Below are positions 1 to 5,709 of a stretch of 6,511 bases of DNA, piece after piece. The DNA comes from Erysipelotrichaceae bacterium (GTDB lineage Bacteria; Bacillota_I; Bacilli_A; Erysipelotrichales; Erysipelotrichaceae), in NCBI GenBank assembly GCA_030533035.1, contig JAUNJW010000117.1:1-6511 (forward strand), given 5' to 3'. The position numbers were made by a program, and so were the translations under genes. Within the stretch, counting starts at the first letter, position 1; every line of letters starts with the position of its first letter. The notes beneath the pieces are model-generated. The model ran no database searches, was not told the DNA's origin, and saw only the letters and a list, made by a program, of their open reading frames with translations.

Positions 1-6
1 CTCCTT
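1..6 (-). promoter_or_regulatory. Ribosome binding site of a gene beyond the left edge
   Basis: On the minus strand these bases read AAGGAG, a full Shine-Dalgarno core. It lies about 47 bases downstream of the predicted transcription start of the promoter at 60-88. The start codon would fall just outside the window, so the product cannot be named. That this is a translation start is an inference from RBS plus promoter. Confidence 0.55.
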
Positions 7-33
7 CTGGTCTAAACGGCCATTTCTGGCAAG

Positions 34-51
34 GAGCGGTTTTAACCACTC
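34..51. promoter_or_regulatory. Dyad-symmetric candidate operator in the leader of the left-edge gene
   Basis: The 18 bases form an imperfect palindrome: GAG/CTC and GGTT/AACC arms, one mismatched pair (37 and 48) and a TT centre. It begins a few bases downstream of the predicted start (about 53) of the minus-strand promoter at 60-88, where a repressor could block initiation. A short hairpin in the RNA is the alternative. No regulator can be assigned from the sequence. Confidence 0.3.
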
Positions 52-59
52 GCCGTATG

Positions 60-88
60 ATTATAACAATTCAATATTCCGTTGTAAA
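60..88 (-). promoter_or_regulatory. SigA-type promoter reading leftward out of the window
   Basis: On the minus strand TTTACA (88-83) and TATAAT (65-60) are separated by exactly 17 bases. The -10 is perfect and the -35 matches TTGACA in five of six positions. The -35 abuts the T-rich tail of the terminator at 92-112, so one unit ends and the next begins within about 30 bases. Predicted initiation is near 53, giving a leader of roughly 50 nt that runs to the RBS at the window edge. Confidence 0.75.
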
Positions 89-91
89 CAG

Positions 92-112
92 AAAAGTGCC
101 CTGCGCGGGCAC
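92..112 (-). terminator. Intrinsic terminator after the regulator gene
   Basis: Minus-strand GTGCCC (112-107) pairs with GGGCAC (101-96) across a 5-base GCGCA loop and is followed by TTTTCTGTTT. It lies 14 bases beyond the regulator stop codon, so it most likely ends the aminotransferase-regulator transcript. The stem is short (6 bp) but almost all G/C. Confidence 0.75.
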
Positions 113-126
113 AAGTTTGTCAGTAT

Positions 127-618
127 TTACGCAGAAACCGGCAGGCGGTCGTCCTCGACTTCCGGCCTGATTTCCATGGTGACGCCGTTGACCTTGTACT
201 TCTTGAGCACAAACATTGTCACCGTTGAGGCAACGCCTTCCAGCGGCGCCAGTTTTTCACCGACAAAGTCAGCGACTTCACGCATTGTCTTCGCGTTGAT
301 GCTCAGCAGGAATTCCGATGTTCCGCTGGTCAGATACAGGGAGGAAACCTCCGGGAAGCGGGCGATTCTTTCGGCAATTTTGTCATAGCCGCGGTCTCTT
401 TCCGGCTTGGCGGAGACGCCGATAAAGGCATCGACATGGTCAATGTTTGTCTTGTCCCAGTTGATGACAGTGTGGTAGCCGCAGATGATCTTTCTGTCTT
501 CCAGGCTCTTTTTGACAGACTCAACGTCCTCTTCTTTTTCACCGAGAATATCAGCCAGGTCAGTAACGGTGGCACGGGGATATTCAGACAGCAGGTCAAG
601 CAGTTTCATTTCATCCAT
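127..618 (-). CDS. Lrp/AsnC-family transcriptional regulator (AlaR-like)
   Basis: This 163-residue protein has the Lrp/AsnC layout. An N-terminal winged helix-turn-helix spans roughly residues 4-45, with the likely recognition region around ATVTDLADILG. A ligand-binding/oligomerisation (RAM) domain spans about 62-142 and includes TSGTSEFLL and a GVASTVTMFVLKKY strand. Such proteins form dimers or octamers that bind DNA and respond to amino acids. The start at 618 is preferred because AAGGAG (633-628) sits 9 nt upstream. An in-frame ATG at 642 would add eight residues inside the aminotransferase gene and lacks that spacing. One base separates this start from the upstream TAA, so translation is probably coupled. 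From memory, Bacillus subtilis has a similar Lrp-like/aminotransferase pair, AlaR-AlaT. Alanine control is therefore a reasonable guess, not shown by the sequence. Confidence 0.9.
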   Translation of the reverse strand: MDEMKLLDLLSEYPRATVTDLADILGEKEEDVESVKKSLEDRKIICGYHTVINWDKTNIDHVDAFIGVSAKPERDRGYDKIAERIARFPEVSSLYLTSGTSEFLLSINAKTMREVADFVGEKLAPLEGVASTVTMFVLKKYKVNGVTMEIRPEVEDDRLPVSA

Positions 619-619
619 A

Positions 620-1795
620 TTATTTCTCTCCTTGGATTTCATTCAGAAATTCCGCAATCCGTTTCATCGCTTCACGCAGATGGTCGATGCTGTAGGCATA
701 GCTGATTCTGGCATACCCTTCGCCGCAGGCGCCGAAGGCATTGCCGGGAATGATTGCCACGTGTTTTTTCTGGAGCAGGGCTTCGCAGAATTCGTCGGAA
801 GTCATCCCGCTCGAGGATATATCAGGGAATACGTAGAAGGCACCTTTCGGTTCAAATGTCTTCAGTCCCATCTCATTCAGCTTCCTGACGCAGTACTGGC
901 GGCGCATGTCATACTGGCGGCGCATGTATTCCACGTCATCATCGCAATCCTTCAGGGCGCTGATGGCCGCGAACTGGCTGGTGGTCGGCGCCGACATGAT
1001 GCAGCTCTGATGAATCTTTGTCATTGCCGCGATCAGCGGTTTCGGTCCCACCGCGTAGCCTAAGCGCCAGCCGGTCATGGAGAAGGTTTTCGAGAAGCCG
1101 TTGACGACAATGGTTCTCTCCTTCATTCCCTCAAAACCTGCGATGGACTCATGGCGGCTGCCGTAGCTGAGCTCGGAATAGATCTCATCGGAAAGTACGA
1201 TGATATCCGTTCCCCTGAGGACTTCAGCGATGGCTTCGAGATCCTCATGGCGCAGCGCGGCACCGGTCGGATTGTTGGGATAGCCGAGCACAAGAACCTT
1301 TGTCCTGTCCGTGATGGCATTGCGGATCTGCTCCGCGGTCACCCGGAATTCATTTTCCACGGTTGTGGCCACCGGCACCGGAACACCGCCGGTCAGGGTT
1401 GTGATCGGGTCATAGCAGACAAAGCAGGGTTCAGGAATGATGACTTCGTCGCCAGGGCCGACAAGCGCCCTGATCGCCAGGTCGATCGCTTCCGAGCCGC
1501 CTACCGTCACCAGTGTCTGATCAAAAGTATATTCAAGGCCGTATTTACGTTTCAGCCAGGCACAGATCTCTGTGCGCAGTTCTTTCAGGCCGGCATTGGC
1601 CGTATATTTTGTTCTGCCGATTTCCAGTGAATTGATTGCCGCGTCGCGGATATCCCACGGAGTCTGGAAATCCGGTTCGCCGACACCCAGGGAAATACAT
1701 TCAGGCATTTCGGCAACCAGGTCGAAGAATCTGCGGATCCCGGAGGGACGCATGCGTTCAGCTCTGTCAGATATTAATTTCTCGTAATCCAGCAT
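620..1795 (-). CDS. PLP-dependent class I/II aminotransferase (AlaT/PatA-like)
   Basis: This cytoplasmic aminotransferase of 391 residues has the normal length for the fold-type I aspartate-aminotransferase superfamily. Visible motifs are an N-terminal GVGEPDF (37-43), VTVGGSEAI (97-104) in the cofactor-phosphate region, NNPTG (174-178), SDEIY with Asp203 facing the pyridine nitrogen, SKTFSMTGWRLG with Schiff-base Lys236, and YARISYA with substrate-carboxylate Arg363. All key residues are present, so it should be active. A GAAGGGGA ribosome binding site lies 5 nt before the ATG. It is the first gene of a two-gene unit with an Lrp/AsnC regulator whose RBS lies in its last codons. That pairing suggests alanine or another glutamate-linked transamination. 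Subfamily substrate cannot be read reliably here; aspartate or aromatic aminotransferase remain possible. Residues 291-302 contain a repeated MRRQY unit. Confidence 0.93.
   Translation of the reverse strand: MLDYEKLISDRAERMRPSGIRRFFDLVAEMPECISLGVGEPDFQTPWDIRDAAINSLEIGRTKYTANAGLKELRTEICAWLKRKYGLEYTFDQTLVTVGGSEAIDLAIRALVGPGDEVIIPEPCFVCYDPITTLTGGVPVPVATTVENEFRVTAEQIRNAITDRTKVLVLGYPNNPTGAALRHEDLEAIAEVLRGTDIIVLSDEIYSELSYGSRHESIAGFEGMKERTIVVNGFSKTFSMTGWRLGYAVGPKPLIAAMTKIHQSCIMSAPTTSQFAAISALKDCDDDVEYMRRQYDMRRQYCVRKLNEMGLKTFEPKGAFYVFPDISSSGMTSDEFCEALLQKKHVAIIPGNAFGACGEGYARISYAYSIDHLREAMKRIAEFLNEIQGEK
894..927. repeat. 16-bp direct repeat, period 18, within the aminotransferase gene
   Basis: The 16-mer beginning TACTGGCGGCGCATGT occurs identically at 894-909 and 912-927. 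The 18-base period keeps the frame and encodes MRRQYD-MRRQYC (residues 291-302) in the helix before KLNEMGL. By my recollection the family has about the same length here, so this may be sequence convergence rather than an inserted duplication. Confidence 0.7.
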
Positions 1796-1818
1796 ATTAT
1801 TCCCCTTCGCATGGTATT

Positions 1819-1849
1819 ATTATACTCACTGAAGGCAAAAAAGGAACAA
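1819..1849 (-). promoter_or_regulatory. Candidate promoter of the aminotransferase-regulator operon
   Basis: The minus strand carries a perfect TATAAT at 1824-1819. The nearest -35-like sequence is TTGTTC at 1849-1844, with a long 19-base spacer, so the -35 is weak and an activator may help. Predicted initiation near 1812 leaves a short leader before the RBS and the ATG at 1795. The -10 overlaps a plus-strand -10-like TATACT at 1821-1826. Confidence 0.55.
1821..1826 (+). promoter_or_regulatory. Candidate -10 box for the small membrane protein gene
   Basis: TATACT matches the SigA -10 consensus in five of six positions and lies 27 bases upstream of the ATG at 1854. I see no convincing -35 at 16-18 bases spacing. 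Its support comes mainly from position and from the gene needing a promoter in this 58-base divergent gap. It shares bases with the opposite-strand TATAAT. Confidence 0.35.
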
Positions 1850-1853
1850 ACCG

Positions 1854-2048
1854 ATGATGAGAACTCTGACTGCTGACAAGATTACATTCTGGCTGCTGTG
1901 CGCCTGGCTGGGGCTCAAAATCCTCTCCATTGTCTGCACGCCCCTCCTGCCTTTCCTGCGCCCCTTCCTGCATGTGCTGTTTGCGGCCTGGGTGATCTGC
2001 TGGGGAATCATCCTCTGGGGAGAAAATACCTTTGAAAAGACTGAGTGA
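1854..2048 (+). CDS. Small two-helix membrane protein of unknown function
   Basis: This 64-residue protein is the only plus-strand gene and I do not recognise its family. It has two hydrophobic stretches, about residues 10-28 and 34-56, separated by a Pro-containing TPLLPFLRP turn, so a membrane hairpin is likely. The N-terminus is short and polar, and the C-terminus is charged (ENTFEKTE). It is rich in Trp (13, 18, 46, 50, 55) and has three Cys (16, 28, 49). AAGGA at 1841-1845 lies 8 nt before the ATG. An alternative start is the next codon, also Met. The strong terminator at 2083-2136 follows it. RBS, hydrophobic pattern, G/C-rich third positions and the terminator support it as a real gene; the antisense frame is polar and low-complexity. 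Confidence 0.7.
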   Translation: MMRTLTADKITFWLLCAWLGLKILSIVCTPLLPFLRPFLHVLFAAWVICWGIILWGENTFEKTE

Positions 2049-2082
2049 ATCTCCTGAGAATTAAAGTCCGATAATACGTTCA

Positions 2083-2136
2083 AAAAGCATTCTGCAATAT
2101 CAGTTCATTCCTCTGATATGCAGAATGCTTTTCTTT
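2083..2136. terminator. Bidirectional intrinsic terminator between the small protein gene and uvrB
   Basis: AAAAGCATTCTGCA (2083-2096) pairs perfectly with TGCAGAATGCTTTT (2119-2132). After one bulged A (2097), TATCAG (2098-2103) pairs with CTGATA (2113-2118), leaving a 9-base loop. The plus strand ends TTTTCTTT and the minus strand ends in five Ts, so it should stop both convergent transcripts. The uvrB stop codon is at 2139-2141, only 2 bases outside the T-run. Confidence 0.92.
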
Positions 2137-2138
2137 GT

Positions 2139-4115
2139 TCAGTCTTCGGATTTCAGCTCGAAAATCATATCGCGCAGTTCCGCCGCTCTTTCGAAATCGA
2201 GGGCGGCCGCTGCCTCGCGCATTTCCTTTTCAAGATCTTCCACCAGTTTCGTATGATCTTTGGCGGACATCTTCTTTTTGCGGGACATGTACCGGGCAGC
2301 CATTTCCTTTGTCTCCTTGCCGCGGATTGCGTCCTCGACATTTTTGACAATGGTCCTGGGCACGATGCCGTGCTCTTTGTTGTAGGCCTCCTGGATGGAA
2401 CGGCGGCGGTTGGTTTCCTCAATCGCGAACCGCATCGAATCGGTCATCACGTCGGCGTACATATAAACTTCGCCGTTGGCGTTTCTGGCCGCGCGGCCGA
2501 TCGTCTGGATCAGGGAACGCTGCGAGCGCAGGAAGCCTTCCTTGTCAGCGTCCAGGATGCATACCAGCGACACCTCCGGAATATCGAGGCCTTCTCTCAG
2601 CAGGTTGATGCCGACGATGGCGTCGACCTTGCCAAGGCGCAGGTCACGGATGATCTGGGTTCTTTCCAGGGTCTTTGTCTCATGGTGCAGATAGGCAATC
2701 TTATAGCCTCTGTCCTTGAGATATTCGGTCAGGTCTTCCGCCATGCGGACGGTGAGCGTCGTGATCAGAAGGCGCTCATTTCTGCGGATTCTTTCATCGA
2801 GAGCCTCGCAGATGTCGTCCACCTGCCCTCTTGTCGGCTTGACCGTGATCCTGGGATCCAGCAGGCCGGTCGGACGGATGATCTGCTCAACAACCTGGTG
2901 GTCCGTCTGTTCCAGCTCATAGTCGCCCGGAGTCGCCGAGCAGTAGATGACCTGGTTGATCATCGACTGGAATTCGTCGAACTTCATCGGCCTGTTATCC
3001 AGCGCGGACGGCAGGCGGAAGCCGTACTCCACCAGGATCTCCTTGCGCTGTCTGTCGCCGTTGTACATGCCTCTGATCTGCGGCAGCGACACATGCGACT
3101 CGTCGACGATCAGCAGGAAATCCTTGGGGAAGTAGTCAAACAGGTTCCACGGCCGCTGGCCGGGTCTTCTGCCGTCGATATGCATTGAGTAGTTTTCAAT
3201 GCCGGCGCAGTAGCCGTTTTCACGCAGCGATTCAAGATCGAAGCGGCATCTCTGTTCAAGTCTTTCCGCCTCGAGAAGCTTGCCGCTGTCCCGGAAGTAT
3301 TTCAGTCTGTCTTCAAGTTCAGCCTCGATGTTGTCGCAGGCCTTCATCATCACCGATTTCGATCTGGCATAACCGGAGGCCGGGAAGATATTGTAGAACT
3401 GATACGCGTTCTGGGTGTGGCCGGTAACCGGATCGATTTCCGAAATCCGGTCGATCTCATCGCCCCACATTTCAATGCGGATATTGAACTTGTCCGTATA
3501 GGAAGGCGTCAGGTCAATGACATCGCCCCTGACCCGGATGGTGCCCCTGGCCTGGTCCATGTCATTGCGGGAATACTGCAGTTCAACCAGTTTCCTCAGC
3601 AGGTCGTTGCGGCTGTAGGTTTCCCCTACCCGGATTGTCATAAACATGTTGCGGTATTCGACCGGATCGGAAGCGGCATAGATGCAGGCAACCGAAGCGA
3701 CGACGATCGTGTCCCTTCTTTCGGAAAGAGAGTTGAGCGTGCTTTCCCGGAACATGTCCAGTTCTTCATTGATGGCAGCCGTCTTTTCAATATACATGTC
3801 TGTTTTCGGCATGTAGGCTTCCGGCTGGTAGTAGTCAAAGTTTGAAACGAAGAACTCCACCCGGTTGTTCGGGAAGAGTTCCTTGAATTCTGAATAAAGC
3901 TGTCCGGCCAGTGTTTTGTTGTGGGAGAAAACCAGCGTCGGCCGGTTCACCCGCTGGATGACATTGGCCATTGTAAAGGTCTTGCCGGTGCCGGTGGCGC
4001 CTTCAAGAACCTGCTCGCGTTTTCCTTCCAGGAGTCCCTGCACCAGGGTGTCAATCGCCTGGGGCTGGTCGCCTGTCGGTCTGAAATCCGAGACCAGTTC
4101 AAAATGATCAGCCAT
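2139..4115 (-). CDS. uvrB: UvrB, excinuclease ABC subunit B
   Basis: UvrB is the damage-verifying helicase-like subunit of nucleotide excision repair. UvrA loads it onto DNA, and it recruits UvrC for dual incision. This copy has 658 residues, the usual length. Walker A is GATGTGKT (39-46). The DNA-inserting beta-hairpin region with YYQPEAY lies at about 92-116. Walker B is the DESH box (338-341), followed by SATPGD (393-398), and motif VI is QTIGRAARN (537-545). A UVR domain for the UvrC/UvrA interface lies at about 623-655. The start at 4115 is chosen because the protein then begins MADHFELVS as in the family and AGGAG (4127-4123) is 7 nt upstream. Starting at 4241 would add 42 unrelated residues inside the protease gene. 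It overlaps the protease gene by 8 nt, so the two are probably co-transcribed and coupled. uvrA, often downstream in Bacillota, is absent: a terminator follows at once. Confidence 0.98.
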   Translation of the reverse strand: MADHFELVSDFRPTGDQPQAIDTLVQGLLEGKREQVLEGATGTGKTFTMANVIQRVNRPTLVFSHNKTLAGQLYSEFKELFPNNRVEFFVSNFDYYQPEAYMPKTDMYIEKTAAINEELDMFRESTLNSLSERRDTIVVASVACIYAASDPVEYRNMFMTIRVGETYSRNDLLRKLVELQYSRNDMDQARGTIRVRGDVIDLTPSYTDKFNIRIEMWGDEIDRISEIDPVTGHTQNAYQFYNIFPASGYARSKSVMMKACDNIEAELEDRLKYFRDSGKLLEAERLEQRCRFDLESLRENGYCAGIENYSMHIDGRRPGQRPWNLFDYFPKDFLLIVDESHVSLPQIRGMYNGDRQRKEILVEYGFRLPSALDNRPMKFDEFQSMINQVIYCSATPGDYELEQTDHQVVEQIIRPTGLLDPRITVKPTRGQVDDICEALDERIRRNERLLITTLTVRMAEDLTEYLKDRGYKIAYLHHETKTLERTQIIRDLRLGKVDAIVGINLLREGLDIPEVSLVCILDADKEGFLRSQRSLIQTIGRAARNANGEVYMYADVMTDSMRFAIEETNRRRSIQEAYNKEHGIVPRTIVKNVEDAIRGKETKEMAARYMSRKKKMSAKDHTKLVEDLEKEMREAAAALDFERAAELRDMIFELKSED

Positions 4116-5652
4116 TGAGAATCTCCTGTGCTTTGTGGAGCTGGGTGTCATGGGTGGTGGTGGTTGACCAGTCCATGATAACTGCCGAAATGACAGCCTC
4201 ATAGAGATCCCTGACCAGCCTGTCATCATACTGCAGGTCATTGTCAGCGGCGAACTGCTTCAGCGCTTCCTCTGTTTTCACAGAGAAATATCCGTCTTTT
4301 CTGTCAATGCTGTAGCCGAGGTAATCAAGCGCGATCTGGATGTCGGCAACCGCTTCGTCCACCTGGTCCACCCGGCATTCCGCCTCATCTTCCATGCCGA
4401 AGTAAATACGGCTGGCCGCTTCCGGAACAAGGACTTCCTCATCCGGTTCAATGCCGGTTCCGTTGACCCAGACCTCATTGGGTGAAATCCACTTGGAGGT
4501 GGTGTACTTGATGGCGGAGCCGTCGGTGAACATTCTGGTGATCTGGACTGTTCCCTTGCCATAGGAGGTTGTGCCGACCACGGTGACGTCATCACGCTGT
4601 TCCTTCATGGCCAGGGTGAAGACTTCCGAGGCACTGGCTGTATTCTCGTTGATCAGGATGACGATGCCGTCATAATCCTGGGTATAGCCTGAACTTGTAA
4701 AGATGCTGTCGCGGGTTCCGTCTGAATATTCCTGCAGCATGACCAGTGTGCCGCCCGGCAGGAATCTGCTGGCGACCTGGGCCAGTGAATCGAGATAGCC
4801 GCCGCCGTTGTCACGCAGGTCAATGACCAGCTTGCGGATGCCGGCGGTTCTGAACTCTGCCAGATAGCGGTCAATTTCCTCCGCCGTGGAGGTGCCGAAC
4901 TGATACAGCTGCAGATAGCCTGTATTGTCATCCAGGATATAGCCGTAGGCAGTCGCGCTGATCGCCGCCCTGGTGATGGTGATATCGACCGGTTCGCCCT
5001 GGCGCATGAAGCGGATGGTCACATCCGTTCCCTCTTCGCCCTGGACACGTTCCTTGATCTCGGTGGACGTCATTCCTTCCGCGGATACGCCGTCGATTTC
5101 GCTGATCATGTCGCCGGGCAGGACGCCGGCCTTGTCAGCCGGGGCGTCACGGAAGACCTTGGTGACGACATTGATGCCGTTGTTGGCAATATACTCGACG
5201 CCGATGCCGACGAAATTGCGGTCAATGCTCTGGCGGAAGTCGAGAACTTCCTCAGCTGACATATATTCGGTGTGGGGATCTTCCTCATTGGCGAAGATGC
5301 CGCGCAGCGCCTGGTCGGAAAGCCTGGTGTCAAGATCTTCGATCTCACTGCCGAAGAACCAGTCGTTTTCCATGATGTCGAAGGCGGCGTTAATCTTGTC
5401 CGATGAATTCATTGACTGACTGTTGCGGATTCCCCTGCGCAGGGATTCCGTGCCCGGCACCGGCAGAAGGCTGCCGATCAGCCAGCCGGCCAGAAGACCT
5501 GCGATCAGAAGGATCACAAGGGCGATCCGCATCCGTCTGACTTTCCTGATTGTATTGGCAAGTTCCTCATCCTCGCGGCTTGCGCCTGAGAACTTCATCA
5601 GCTGGATATCATCGCTGCCTGTCTGTTTTCTGTCTGAATCAAGATTCATCAT
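4108..5652 (-). CDS. Membrane-anchored S41 C-terminal processing protease with PDZ domain (CtpA/CtpB-like)
   Basis: This 514-residue serine protease belongs to the tail-specific (carboxy-terminal processing) family. It acts outside the cytoplasmic membrane and typically trims or degrades cell-envelope or signalling proteins. A cytoplasmic tail of about 40 residues ends in RKVRRMR and precedes one transmembrane anchor (about 43-64). A PDZ domain spans about 147-230 ([19 protein letters not shown]). The S41 core follows, with [11 protein letters not shown] (280-290), catalytic Ser340 in NTASASE, and Lys366 and Gln370 in YGKGTVQ. The complete Ser-Lys-Gln set suggests an active enzyme. Residues about 432-490 resemble a peptidoglycan-binding PG_binding_1 repeat. 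The start at 5652 is chosen for GAGGAGG 7 nt upstream; the ATG at 5700 lies inside a hairpin. The gene stands between an M23 peptidase and uvrB, echoing the ftsEX-peptidase-ctp-uvrB order I recall in Bacillota. Confidence 0.93.
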   Translation of the reverse strand: MMNLDSDRKQTGSDDIQLMKFSGASREDEELANTIRKVRRMRIALVILLIAGLLAGWLIGSLLPVPGTESLRRGIRNSQSMNSSDKINAAFDIMENDWFFGSEIEDLDTRLSDQALRGIFANEEDPHTEYMSAEEVLDFRQSIDRNFVGIGVEYIANNGINVVTKVFRDAPADKAGVLPGDMISEIDGVSAEGMTSTEIKERVQGEEGTDVTIRFMRQGEPVDITITRAAISATAYGYILDDNTGYLQLYQFGTSTAEEIDRYLAEFRTAGIRKLVIDLRDNGGGYLDSLAQVASRFLPGGTLVMLQEYSDGTRDSIFTSSGYTQDYDGIVILINENTASASEVFTLAMKEQRDDVTVVGTTSYGKGTVQITRMFTDGSAIKYTTSKWISPNEVWVNGTGIEPDEEVLVPEAASRIYFGMEDEAECRVDQVDEAVADIQIALDYLGYSIDRKDGYFSVKTEEALKQFAADNDLQYDDRLVRDLYEAVISAVIMDWSTTTTHDTQLHKAQEILNG

Positions 5653-5659
5653 GATCAGT

Positions 5660-5666
5660 CCTCCTC
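5660..5666 (-). promoter_or_regulatory. Strong ribosome binding site that fixes the S41 protease start
   Basis: The minus strand reads GAGGAGG, ending 7 nt before ATG 5652. This argues against the longer reading from 5700, which has no comparable site and would place the RBS inside the coding frame. Two tandem ATG codons follow (5652 and 5649); the first is better spaced. Confidence 0.85.
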
Positions 5667-5674
5667 TTCCCAAA

Positions 5675-5700
5675 ATGACTCCGGAATCATCCGGAGTCAT
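5675..5700 (-). terminator. Intergenic hairpin between M23 peptidase and S41 protease genes (attenuator or partial terminator)
   Basis: A perfect 11-bp inverted repeat, ATGACTCCGGA and its complement around a 4-base loop, lies in the 57-base gap 9 bases after the M23 stop codon. On the minus strand it is followed by TTTT and then GGGAAG, so the U-tract is short. I see no promoter between it and the protease gene. Partial readthrough, or an RNA processing or stabilising stem that sets relative expression of the two genes, therefore fits better than a complete stop. Confidence 0.65.
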
Positions 5701-5709
5701 CTGAATCGT

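Noticed and set aside
485..1063. 192-codon plus-strand frame opposite the regulator and aminotransferase
   Set aside because: It spans the junction of two well-supported minus-strand genes, has no RBS and no recognisable motif.
1826..2083. 85-codon minus-strand frame opposite the small membrane protein
   Set aside because: Its composition is low-complexity and basic and it would read through the divergent promoter region, whereas the plus-strand frame has an RBS, membrane segments and a terminator.
2118..3188. 356-codon open frame on the plus strand opposite uvrB
   Set aside because: It lies entirely antisense to a clear, full-length uvrB, runs through the terminator hairpin, lacks a good RBS and has no recognisable domain; long antisense frames are common opposite G/C-rich genes.
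4141..4165. Run of GGT/GTG triplets in the protease gene
   Set aside because: It only encodes a short Thr run (TTTT) near the C-terminus and is too short to count as a functional microsatellite.
4116..4241. 42-residue N-terminal extension of UvrB
   Set aside because: The family N-terminus begins at MADHFELVS with a well-placed RBS; the extension is the out-of-frame reading of the protease C-terminus.
5653..5700. 16-residue N-terminal extension of the S41 protease
   Set aside because: The ATG at 5700 sits in the hairpin stem, and the strong GAGGAGG serves the ATG at 5652.
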